Part shown: positions 51,491-61,143 of the stretch, in pieces
Numbering within the stretch: the first letter of the stretch is position 1
Layout of the letters: each line of letters begins with the position of its first letter
Assembly: GCF_964355755.1 (NCBI RefSeq)
Contig: NC_092670.1
Span: 17,049,201 to 17,113,200 of the forward strand
Source of the DNA: Antedon mediterranea
Taxonomy: Eukaryota; Echinodermata; Crinoidea; Comatulida; Antedonidae
Direction: 5' to 3'
DNA: 64,000 nucleotides
Made by a program: the position numbers and the translations under genes
The notes under the pieces: model-generated
Databases searched by the model: none
What the model was told of the DNA's origin: nothing
The model's input: the letters and a program-made list of their open reading frames with translations, nothing else

Positions 51491-51959
51491 CTGTTTATTT
51501 AAGGAAAAAATAAAGGCCCTGGGGGATTTGAACAGGGGGGGTGGGATGCGTTTATTCATAGCGGGGCGTTTATTTTTTTTTTAAATTATTTTTTTATACT
51601 TTTCTAACATTGCACATGCTATTGCTATAGGCTAATTAAAAAACTATGAAATTTGGATATTGATTACAATTTAATCAATGTATGTATGGCACAATTGCTA
51701 GTTGAGGTCATCAACACATTGAACAAATACCATATAAGTTTAAAATAATACTAGATTAGTATTGCCAATATTTCTCCCACGGACTTTCACACCTCTATCG
51801 TTATTAATTCAATATTGGGCTTTCCCATGCTGTTTTTTGTTTTCTTTTTATGGTTTGTTTGTGTGGAGTATCTGTACAACATTTCTTAAAAATCATTTAC
51901 ATCCATATCCATATCGGACCTTTTCTATTGAACATAGGCTTCTAATGGAAATGTTCTCT

Positions 51960-52090
51960 AAAATCTTAATTACAGACTTCAAACAACTCAATGGTTTGAA
52001 GGCAAATAATACACTGAGGGCTCACTTTATAAATTACAGACTTCAAACAACTGAATGGTGTGAACGCAAATAAAACACTGAGGGCTCACT
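51960..52090. repeat. Two-copy direct repeat of ~65 bp
   Basis: 'attacagacttcaaacaact' and 'acactgagggctcactt' occur twice in the same order. A 103-codon open frame over the first copy is not recognised as a protein. Confidence 0.85.
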
Positions 52091-52831
52091 TCCTCAATGC
52101 TCATGTTGTTTTTCAACTTCTTCCCTTATATTGTATCCCGTTGCTTTGTTATTTTGTAAAATAATAACAGAAATTTCTACTTCATTTTAAAGAAGTACAC
52201 CATTTTTATTATAGTCTGTTTTATTCAATAAAACTACAATTATGATATAAACAAATTTAGCAACTTAGTTTCAGGGAAAACCCTATTTTTTTTAAAGCAT
52301 AATATTGATATTCTGTTTTTGTAAATACTTAATGAGTTTGAACGACCACAGAATATGGCTGCATCATATATCACTGAATATGTAAAGTCACATGTTGCAG
52401 TTTAGAATGTCCAAATGTTCCTCGTATGCAAAAAAAAATCATTTTATAAAAAATTACATAAAAACTGTACTATACTATGCTTAAAAAATATATACAGTAT
52501 GCTCCTCTAGTGAATTATGCATTACAAGCCCTTTTTTACATCACCTATTCTTTTCATTATTGATTGACAATCAAACTCAAAGCATCAATTTGTCCTTAGT
52601 CTTGTAAGAAGCTTAACCTACATTTAACTAATTGACATGCTCATTTAATATTTATAAATTGTTGTTGTATTTATACAACATCACGATATATAAACAAGAC
52701 AATAATGTGACTTAATGAATTGTTAAAATTGAACAGAATTTGAGAAATGAATTCAAGATAGGTAGCAGTATGTTTGAAATATCATTGTTAAATTACAATA
52801 AGGTTACATGGAAATTGAAATATACTGTATA

Positions 52832-53172
52832 ACAGGCCCGTAGCCAGAATGCATCAGAGGGGAGTTTTCTTGACAACAAGTATTTTCAAGTGCAGCGAGC
52901 AACTGTAGGCTTGGGGCCAGCTTTTGCTCTCAGAGCAATTTCGGTTGTTTTATAATCCGCTTACAGAGACACTTTTTACACACTAAAATCTGAGTTTCTT
53001 TTTTAATTCAAAAATATTTTGGGAAGGAGATGAATTTTTTCAATTTTATCCGAAAATCTGAGTTATGCAGAGAAATTATATAGTACACCACAGTATTCTA
53101 TAATTGATAATTAATTGCACGATTTTGAAAGTGGGGCCTTTGTTTTTCAAGGGGTGGTCCGCACGGGCCTGT
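52832..53172. mobile_element. Short DNA element with TIR acaggcccgt
   Basis: 'acaggcccgt' at 52832-52841 and its complement 'acgggcctgt' at 53163-53172 bound ~340 bp. Interior includes 'aaaatattttgggaaggag', also found near 21150, so the family is dispersed. Non-coding; target duplication not clear. Confidence 0.6.
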
Positions 53173-53225
53173 ATGACACTGTTATAATAGATTTGTTTAT
53201 TCCTCATGTATTTACTAATTTAATT

Positions 53226-53252
53226 TAATAATAATAATAATAATAATAATAA
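53226..53252. repeat. (AAT)n microsatellite
   Basis: About nine uninterrupted aat triplets. Confidence 0.95.
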
Positions 53253-53387
53253 ACCAATGTTAGAATATCCACTAAATAATTTCAAATAAAATAATGCTAT
53301 TACTGTATTAGATATACAGTATATTATATACAATATACATTATATATATTACTGTATTAGATATAAAGGGACAGAACATATTTTAAG

Positions 53388-53620
53388 AATTGGAAGTTTC
53401 AATCTATTTGATTATTTTCAAGAATCATGAGCGTGACTCATCTTTTTTTTCTTTATACAGTAATTATATATTTACAAAAGCATGAAAAGCATCAGTCACT
53501 CATTGCTTAATTGAAATATTGTCTGGCTTTTGATGACAATTTTGTAAATACTGTATGGAAAAAAATGAGTCATGTTCATGATTCTTGAAAATGGATGAAA
53601 TAGATCGAAACGCTGAATTC
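53388..53620. mobile_element. Foldback element with ~60-bp arms
   Basis: Left arm 'gaattggaagtttcaatcta' then 'attttcaagaatcatga' and 'gactcat'; right arm carries 'atgagtc', 'tcatgattcttgaaaat', 'tagatcgaaa' and 'gaattc' in inverted order. MITE-like, no coding. Confidence 0.7.
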
Positions 53621-54712
53621 TCAAAACGTCTTTATTTAGAGTTATAAAGTTACACTAGTAGTATTATATGAACTGATTCCTCCACCATGGTTAAAACTTG
53701 TTATATTGCTAATGAACTGTGACAATATTCATTGACAAATATGTACTAAAGTTAATGACTTGTAATCAAGTTTTAAGAAAACAACAGCAGCATTTAATGC
53801 ATATCTAATGAGCATTTTTATTTTTACCAAATTACATGATGCTGAAATCTGACAAACCTTATATTACCATGCATATTAGATTTTAACTATATTATACAAT
53901 GAAATGTTTAAATAAAACTACCTAAAATGTATTGAGATTATTGATGAATAATTTGAGAGCTATACTTCAATCCATAGAGGTTCACTATAATATATCTATG
54001 AATATTTCTATGATCAATCCAACAAGATGCTTTTTTGGACTATTTGTTGAATAAGACGGCAAGTTTAATTGATTATATTATCAACTCTCAAGAAAATAAA
54101 CCAACATTTCTGAAAGTTCTGAAATAATTTCTACTATTCTTTATGAAAACCAAGAAATCTTGTACCTGTAGAAAGTTAATTATAGCACTGTTCAGTTCTT
54201 CAAATAAAATATGGGTAATGATAGCCATGTGCCTTCCCTCCAAACCATTTTGTTTATGCTGTCCAATTTGATATTGTTTACCCTTTATACAAAATACTTT
54301 ATTTCAGTCCATTTGTCTAATAAATAGTCCTACAAACACTGTATGCTACAATAATAGCTTATTATTATATTTTTATATTTATACCATGGAGATGTAAACT
54401 TTATTTTACATCTTCCTGTTTATACAGTAATTTGTATGCTTAGTAAAAGTATAAAATGCATAGTTAAAACTTTAAATACTGATCTTTAGTTTTCTATCTA
54501 TAGGAATATGCATTGCTGTGAAATATTGTGTACACATGATTTGTAAAGTACTTTTAACATTTTCTTAGACATGATTGCATCAAATATCTCTCTATAAAGT
54601 TACATTTTGTCTACTTTGACCTCACTATCTTCTAGTTTCAGTTTCAGTTTTTATATTCTGTTACAATATTCGCTTTCTAAATATCGTACAAGGAAATCCA
54701 TTCGTCCAGTTA

Positions 54713-54735
54713 GAATAATTCTAGAAGAAAAAAAA
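54713..54735 (-). other. Candidate 3' splice acceptor (possible KirD 3' UTR exon)
   Basis: Minus strand 'ttgttttttttcttctag' with exon start at 54720. It is the strongest pyrimidine tract I noticed downstream of KirD and would pair with the donor at 59938, giving a ~5.2-kb intron that contains the Harbinger. Inference only. Confidence 0.25.
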
Positions 54736-55624
54736 CAAACATACATAGCAATTATTCTGATACTAATTCCAATTTAACAATATAACTGTGATATAAATAG
54801 TACCAAAAAGTACCAAAAGTCAAATTGAGTGCGTTCATATATTTTGACATTCATGTTGTTTATGATTCCATAATGTTATTCAATTACTAACCATATCTAA
54901 TAATACAATTTCAAGTTTAGCCAGCAGAACCAATTAATTAGTTAATTGTAGGTAAGTGAAGGTCAGATATATCTTGTTGATGAACTGAAGAAATTAAAGT
55001 AATTTGATATTGCTCTTAATTGACTTGTGAAAATACCAGATGTGAAATATAAATTTATTGTAGGGCACGCGATGCTGTTTTTGTTTAGCCTCACGCTGTC
55101 AGAATTAAGATTTATGCTCATAGGTATCTACTTCTAAATAGTATGTTTACCCACTTCAGTAACATTGTTATTATTTATTTTTCTGTACTGTTCATGTTAA
55201 TATTTGTTTCGAAACGTTGTTTTTTAAAACAACATTTAAAAAGCATTATTGTATGTCAATTTAAAGCAAGCAATTAATCATGGTGTACAGTAATTATGGT
55301 GTTATAACAAATATCTCAATCTACAGTATAAAGAATGATATATAATATGAAAGTTTCTGGTTTTACAGTAGGCCTCCTATTACTTTTATTATTATTACAC
55401 AAACATTTTCTCTGTTCAGAGTTCAAACTATTGACTTTCAATTTATGTATTAGGTAATAAAAATGTAATGTTATCAAAACAGTATTTGATTGGCACTTTT
55501 GTAATTCACACTACCATCAATAAATACAATTTTAGTTAGATCATTCATTTTGTTTGAATAAGAAAGCATATTTTAGTAATCATCCAACCAGCAATATATA
55601 TACAGTATTAGTAACAAAGGTACT

Positions 55625-55663
55625 AGCGAGCTTTCGTTTTAGTACGGAAGTAGTTCAGTACGG
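55625..55663 (+). repeat. Harbinger left terminus and subterminal AGTACGG repeats
   Basis: TIR 55625-55647; AGTACGG at 55641-55647 and 55657-55663, 16-bp spacing. Candidate binding sites for the transposase or the Myb-like partner. Confidence 0.85.
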
Positions 55664-55683
55664 TAATTTGAACCGAAATGTGA

Positions 55684-55695
55684 TCTACGCATGCG
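55684..55695. promoter_or_regulatory. NRF1-like site upstream of the Myb-like gene
   Basis: 'acgcatgcgcag' is close to the palindromic NRF1 consensus and sits ~115 bp before the ATG at 55804, inside the transposon's left end. Could drive the Myb-like gene; based on motif similarity only. Confidence 0.35.
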
Positions 55696-55803
55696 CAGAA
55701 ATTTAAGACTCGCCGTAGCGCTAAATTTCAGAACGGTAGTGAGAAGAAATAGCGTCCTGTCTGAAACGAACATTCAGCTGTGTATTTTAATACGAAGGAC
55801 ACG

Positions 55804-57591
55804 ATGGAAGCAGTATCGTCAAAGGTAAAGCAGTTTAATCAGTCGTTATTTTAGCTTTATGTAATCAAACATAGACTAGGCTATAGCATATTAAATGAAT
55901 GTTCATTAATGTAGTGCTCTAGATCAGTGATGCCAAATATAAAATAAAAAAATTGGCTTAGAGATTCGGCCTAGCTAGGGCCTAGCTAGCCTAGGCTAGT
56001 AGTAGTATAATAGAGGGCAAACCAGTGGCCTAATCGAACTAACTAGCCTAGGGCCTAGCTGCGATACCCTAGCTGCTGGCATTTAGGCTATCCCTACACG
56101 GTCCTACAAATAAACACAACTTGCACAAATAGGAGGTCTAGATACGTAGGACCCCCTACTCAAAAGATGACAGAAAATGACAAGTTCAATAATATTGATA
56201 AAAACTAGCTAATCAAATTATCTTCAATTCAATCCTGCTTTGCTTAAAACAAAGGAGTTGTTTACTTTATTAGATTTATAACAACTCCCTGCCAATGTAG
56301 CTTAAAGTATTTATCTTATTGTCATACAATATAAGATATATGTAGATAAGCTTGTGTACATTTTATTATTTTTATCTTGATTTTTTATTTATTTTTTTTT
56401 CAAAACAGGCAGAAAAAATTAAGACAAAAAAGAGTACAAACCGGTTAGTTAGATAATTCAATAGTGCTCACTTTTTTACATTTATTTTAATATATTATTA
56501 TTATTGTAAACTTTTTTTTTGTATGCACAAAACATATAATATTATATAATAGTATGCTTTTTTCAGTCTGAAATAAATGTGTTATCAATGTCAATCAATA
56601 TTAGCATGATTAATTGTATAAAGTGGATAGTTCATTCAAGCTATATTATTTATTTTCATTTATTACTTCATTAGATTAAAAACTCCTACACTGAATTGAT
56701 GAGAAAAATATTACATTAAAAAACACTATCATAAATTATGTGATTTTATTATTTATTTCAGCATGATCTGGGACAACCAAAAGGATCAAATCCTAATAGG
56801 AGAAGTAATCTTGGCTAGACCTTTTCAGTCCAAGAAGGGCACAACTGAGCGGGGAAAGGCATGGCAGGCTGTTGCTGATGCAATGAAGGCCCGTGAATAC
56901 AAAGTTGACAGGCGGGCAGTGCGAGATCGCATATCTAATTTGATGGATAAGGTGAAAGGAAAAAATAACAAAGAAAAGGCAGCCAGTGGAATTGCAGTGG
57001 AGGAGACAGATGAGGAAAAGCAAATAAGGGAAAGTATTGAAGAATTCATCCAAGAAGAGGAGGATATAGAAATGTTACCAAAGGAAAGAGGAGATGAAGA
57101 GAAGAAAAAGGCTGATGGTGCAGAAATGAGAAAACGTGCATGTGAAACATTTGGAGAAACGCGGAAAAGGTAATACCAAATTTATGTAAAATGTAGAGGC
57201 AGATTAAAGTGTTTTTTATCCCCCTCTTCCTTAGTTTAGTTCTTATTTTTGTAAATTTATTTTTAGGCTTGATGTTGAAAGTAACACACCAAAAAGAAGG
57301 AATAGTGGGAATGACACAATCGGTATCATTCAAAAAAAAATGGAGATAGATCAGCAACTTCGAAGGGAGGAGATGGAGAGAAAAAAAGAGGAAGAAGAAC
57401 GAAGGAGGGCAGAAGAAAGAGGAAGGGAAAGACGATTTGAGGCCTTCCAACAGCAACAACTGCAACAACAACAACAAATGCAGCAGCAAATACTTCAACA
57501 ACAGCAACTCTTGCAACATCAAAACCAGCAAACGCAAACACTGATGATGGCATTTCTTAAGTCCATGGAAAAGAAAAACCTAGATCCTTGA
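55804..57591 (+). CDS. Harbinger Myb-like accessory protein (262 aa, 4 exons)
   Basis: In PIF/Harbinger elements a Myb/SANT-like protein binds the element ends and helps the transposase enter the nucleus. Exons by splice consensus and frame: 55804-55824, 56409-56443, 56762-57169, 57267-57591 (stop TGA). The first two are tiny and inferred; an alternative start is the ATG at 56763. Residues ~20-85 are the DNA-binding domain with W22, ARPFQ (37-41), W53 in GKAWQAVADAM, and VDRRAVRDRI, a Myb_DNA-bind_5-like pattern. Next is a charged Lys/Glu stretch, then a coiled coil rich in Arg/Glu (~183-212), a Gln-rich tract (~216-244) and a short Met/Leu helix at the end (TLMMAFLKSMEK). The frame is open, so the product may be functional. 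Transcribed towards the transposase gene. Confidence 0.85.
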
Positions 57592-58257
57592 TATATTTTT
57601 TTATTGTGCTAATCTGTGCAATATACTTTCTACTATAGTTGTTTTTATATATATTTGTGTTTATTAATGCATGCCTTTATTTATATATACTTATACCATT
57701 GTTTCTTTCAATCTATTAATTATTATCTTGAATGTTTTGAATACCATTGATGCCAAAGAATATGTAGTTTAAATCAAAGAAGTTTTGTTTCTATATGAAT
57801 GAGCATTAACAAAATATAATTAATACATGCTTTTCAATATCAATAAATAGAAACATTTATTTACCTTACGACGTTTTAACATAATACCGGTAATTCAGCT
57901 ATCACTTTAGTCACAATTACAATAATTTACATTTTAAAAATACACTAAATATTTGTTCTATTGCAGGTGTATCTTTAGTGTTGGTATGTTATATACAGTT
58001 AAGTGTTTAAGAGTTTTCCAGGATTTTTATTTAAACTGGAACCATTTTATTTCTTTTAATCTATTAAAGGTTCTCTTGTATTACAGTTAGATGTTTATGA
58101 ATGTATATATGTATATGGTTACAATAAAAATATTTATATGAATAACTTCTTAAATTTAAATGGAAACAGTTATTTACTTTATAATTTATACAATTTTTAA
58201 TAAATTCAATATCACTTCTATCACAATTATTTACAATAATTTAGAAAAAAAATACAT

Positions 58258-59666
58258 TCATTGAAAATATTCTTCCAGCGATGGCGGTTCAAGTTCAAAA
58301 TAGGCAGATGTATTGTTCTTATACACACATGTATGTGCATTTGTAAGTATTCCAGAAACAATGTACATTTTGCCACATGCACTCAATTGCACTTTCTGAG
58401 ACTTCTTATAGTCTGTAAATTTAAATATATTTACAATGTCACCAAATAGCCATTCAACGCTAATTCTGACTTTGGACATTGCCGCGTTGAAGGCCACTTG
58501 TTCTGGTGTTATCCGTACCGTCAGGAAAGGTGCTTGCAATTGTGGGCGCAATGGGTACGCAGGATCACCATACACGCACAATACATTTCCCTGTGGATCA
58601 TGTGATCTGGCCTCAAGCTCTGTCAACAGACCCGATTCACGAAGGAGAAATGCATCATGTCTCCTCCCTTCCACAGGTCCATATAGGTGAGCTATGAGGC
58701 CATTGGGAGCTGTCACTGACTGGAATTTCATGGCATGGATTCTTTTGTGACCATTATACATAACTTGTTGATGCTGATTTGGTCGGCATATTGGCCTTAC
58801 GGTTCCATCAACGAACCCCCAACAGTTCCTCAAAGCAGCACCCTTTGTGTGTGTTGCCTCAGCAAATTCCTGTAAATGTTGTGGGGATAACCATGGCTGA
58901 TCTAAGGATGAGATCCGATGTCTATGGATGTCGAAGATGTAGTTGGTCATCCACTTAAACGCCAAGTAAAGCTGTGGTACTGAACGTCCATAGTCCTTGA
59001 TAAGATCTCCATATCTACAAGGATATGCATACCTTTGGAGTGTGATGCACAAAGCCTCAAGTCCATCAATTTTCGACTTATTCTCCAGAATTACAGTTGG
59101 TGGCACCCCCAAAGCATGTTTCAGCCGGTAGATATCATTTTTCTGGAATCTAAGGGAAATAATAATACACAGTATATTTTAAATCTCATAATGGATAACA
59201 TACATGATACTGGACATGTTATGGGCATCATATATTAATTTAATATTTAATCAACATTTATTACTAAATAGTAGCTTCTGTAGATAGTATAGTAGCCTAC
59301 TAGGGCTATACATAAAAGAAAGCAATACCTTCAAGGTATATGGAAGTATAATTGTTAGTAACCAATGTTAAATGTATTTAAGCTTTATAATGCCTTAACG
59401 TTATCTAGCCCTACCTAGTAGTAGATTATAAATTGATAAATGAAGTGCTACCCTGATTTAGCCTGATGGTCGGCTTACCTGAAATAGCTGTTGCATTCAT
59501 CATCGTTGAATTTATCCAAGTTGAATTGATATTCATCACTTTTATACTGAAAATCAGGATTACTTGGGGAATTCATACTATACAACATAATGAATTCTTC
59601 CTCGTCCAGAACATCTGATATATAGGCAGCAACAAGAGCATCTCGTACCCTATGTAGGTTCGCCAT
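58258..59666 (-). CDS. Harbinger DDE transposase, HARBI1-like (359 aa, 2 exons)
   Basis: Nuclease of the PIF/Harbinger family (DDE_Tnp_4), expected to cut at the element ends and insert at 3-bp targets. Exon 1 59479-59666 (donor AG|GTAAGC), exon 2 58258-59149 (acceptor cccttag); frames join through a split Arg codon. Residues 1-62 are acidic and precede the usual FQKNDIYRLK block, which is followed by the helical region. Catalytic residues read as D177 (GFVDGT), D258 (VYGDPAYPL) and E295 (VRISVEWLFGDI), with the family's RRHDAFLL between the first two. Length matches HARBI1-type proteins (~350 aa). No stop or frameshift seen. The first ATG in frame is at 59666. The gene is intact by inspection, so the element may be autonomous. 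Confidence 0.93.
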
Positions 59667-59812
59667 GTTGTAAGATGCTGAAAGTCGAGTCAACTGATGA
59701 TGGTACCTGATACATCGCGCACATGTTCCCGTCGCGCCCGTGAACAAAACGAAACAGAAACAGACATGACGGGAACCTAGTAAATGAGTACGGTCACGGT
59801 TGGTTAAACCGG

Positions 59813-59851
59813 CCGTACTGCACGTTTACCGTACTAAAACGAAAGCTCGCT
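59813..59851 (-). repeat. Harbinger right terminus and subterminal AGTACGG repeats
   Basis: On the minus strand the TIR occupies 59851-59829 with AGTACGG at 59835-59829 and again at 59819-59813, the same 16-bp spacing as at the left end. One further AGTACGG lies on the plus strand at 59787-59793. Confidence 0.85.
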
Positions 59852-59933
59852 ATTGAGTACATAGTTGAAATTTAGCTACAATTAATGTTGTTGATACTTT
59901 TATTGCAAACAAAATTGGTTTCATATTTTATGC

Positions 59934-59940
59934 TTACCTA
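59934..59940 (-). other. Putative 5' splice donor just after KirD stop
   Basis: Minus strand TAG|GTAAGC with the exon end at 59938, 3 nt after the TAA at 59943-59941. Strong consensus; predicts a 3' UTR intron that would now contain the Harbinger. Confidence 0.55.
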
Positions 59941-61143
59941 TTATAAAGATGATTCAATTTCCAATTTTTTCCTTCCAATGCGAGTTTCTTTGTTTTCACA
60001 TTCTTCGTTGTCTGTTTCACTCTGGTTGTCACTATGTTTCACATTTTCGTCCAAAGAATCAACAAAACTGTCACACAATTGTTTTGCACTTAATGTACTT
60101 GTGTTTGTGATTAAAGTGCGATGAAAATTATCAAGATTAACATCCATTACTCCATTTTTCTCGGAAATAACTGCTTTGAAATCATAGCCCCATTCAATCT
60201 CATTTGGTAAATAAGAAGTTCTTACTTGCGTTGTAGTACCAGTTGCCTCGACTATCCCTTCCAGAATTGCAATGATTTCAAAATCTGACTCTAACAAAGT
60301 TTCTTTACTGTATTCATATAATGGGCTTTCTTCATTTATTTCATGAGCTATTTCAATTGGCCACACAAGAAAGATCCGGTCTAAGCCATATTCATGCCCG
60401 ATATTAATGTCAAAAACATGAAATGGTACATAACAGCCCTCTTTAGTTATGTGATGTTTCACCATCTGCAATCGAATGTGGCCTTCTACAATTGGACTTT
60501 TTCGAAGATCACCAAGTCGAAATTGAAAAATTAGTCTACCATCCTTCATTGTAATACATGCTGTTTTACTGAACATGATTGTTTTTGCTCTTAACTTCGG
60601 ACGAGAAAATTTGGCAATAAAACTACCTATAATAAAGGCCTCTAACAGGTTGGACCAAATGGTTTGAAAAACAAGAAAAAACATAGCCTCTCCGCATTCC
60701 TCGGTGGGACAACGAAAACCGTAGCCAATAGTAGTTTGTGTTTCAATGCTAAACATGAACGCAGATTTCCAGTTTTTAAAGTTACGAAAACAGGGTTTCC
60801 ATTCTTGATTTTCAAGATTGTCAAAATCACCTCTATTAAATGCTATGGCATAGTAAATGCAACCAAACAAAAACCAGTTAAGAAAAAAACCAAGAATCAC
60901 CATAATGAGGTTGTATCGCCATGGCATATCCACAGAAGTTGTAAACAGGTCTACAGCATATCGCCTTAAGTTTGCGCGGATTGATGGGGTAACGTTACAG
61001 TGTCCATTTTTTTCTACCAGACGTTTCCAAGTCTCTTCCTTTTTAATTGGAATAATCTGATGATGATTTGAACTAGCATGGTTCCTGTAATTTTTGGCTT
61101 CAATATGATTTCTTCCTTCACTTGAAAATCGTGTGTCTGCCAT
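59941..61143 (-). CDS. Inward-rectifier potassium channel KirD (400 aa, divergent)
   Basis: Kir/Irk subunit with the whole coding region in one exon. Visible parts: slide helix DLFTTSVDMPWRYN at 65-78; TM1 ~79-101; C118 and C150 conserved; filter TIGYG at 138-142; TM2 ~152-173 with E168 at the rectification-controller site (Glu as in Kir4.1); cytoplasmic E220 and an acidic HEYGLD loop retained. It departs from the family at two positions that contact PIP2 in the Kir2.2 structure: the first Arg of RWR is P74, and the second Lys of RPKKR is L184 (RPKLR). Rectification is expected to be moderate to strong, but PIP2 affinity may be changed. It ends ESSL, a PDZ-ligand-like tail. Most divergent of the four Kir genes here. 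The first ATG in frame is used. Confidence 0.94.
   Translation of the reverse strand: MADTRFSSEGRNHIEAKNYRNHASSNHHQIIPIKKEETWKRLVEKNGHCNVTPSIRANLRRYAVDLFTTSVDMPWRYNLIMVILGFFLNWFLFGCIYYAIAFNRGDFDNLENQEWKPCFRNFKNWKSAFMFSIETQTTIGYGFRCPTEECGEAMFFLVFQTIWSNLLEAFIIGSFIAKFSRPKLRAKTIMFSKTACITMKDGRLIFQFRLGDLRKSPIVEGHIRLQMVKHHITKEGCYVPFHVFDINIGHEYGLDRIFLVWPIEIAHEINEESPLYEYSKETLLESDFEIIAILEGIVEATGTTTQVRTSYLPNEIEWGYDFKAVISEKNGVMDVNLDNFHRTLITNTSTLSAKQLCDSFVDSLDENVKHSDNQSETDNEECENKETRIGRKKLEIESSL

Larger units (their letters stand above)
48569..55624. other. Intergenic stretch between the Harbinger and the Myb/SANT gene
   Basis: 7 kb, AT-rich, with listed repeats. No coding exon recognised. It should contain the promoter of the Myb/SANT gene near 48.6-49 kb. 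A pyrimidine-rich acceptor on the minus strand (ag at 54722-54721) is a candidate start of a KirD 3' UTR exon. Confidence 0.5.
55625..59851. mobile_element. PIF/Harbinger DNA transposon, apparently full length (4.2 kb)
   Basis: Termini are 23-bp perfect inverted repeats (55625-55647 and 59829-59851): 'agcgagctttcgtttt' followed by AGTACGG. At each end a second AGTACGG lies exactly 16 bp further in. Inside are the two genes typical of the superfamily, a Myb-like protein (+) and a DDE transposase (-), convergent, both without disabling stops. Flanking trinucleotides (act / att) do not match perfectly, so a 3-bp target duplication is not proven. The right end is 86 bp from the predicted KirD donor, so the insertion is in the KirD 3' flank or 3' UTR intron. 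Confidence 0.93.

Noticed and set aside
57046-57553. Leu/Phe-rich minus-strand frames
   Set aside because: Antisense shadows of the Gln- and Glu-rich parts of the Myb-like gene.
59667-59747. N-terminal extension of the Harbinger transposase
   Set aside because: The frame stays open upstream but has no ATG before 59666.
55621-59855. Clear 3-bp target duplication for the Harbinger
   Set aside because: Left act and right att differ at one base, and shifting the boundary does not give an exact match, so I do not claim it.
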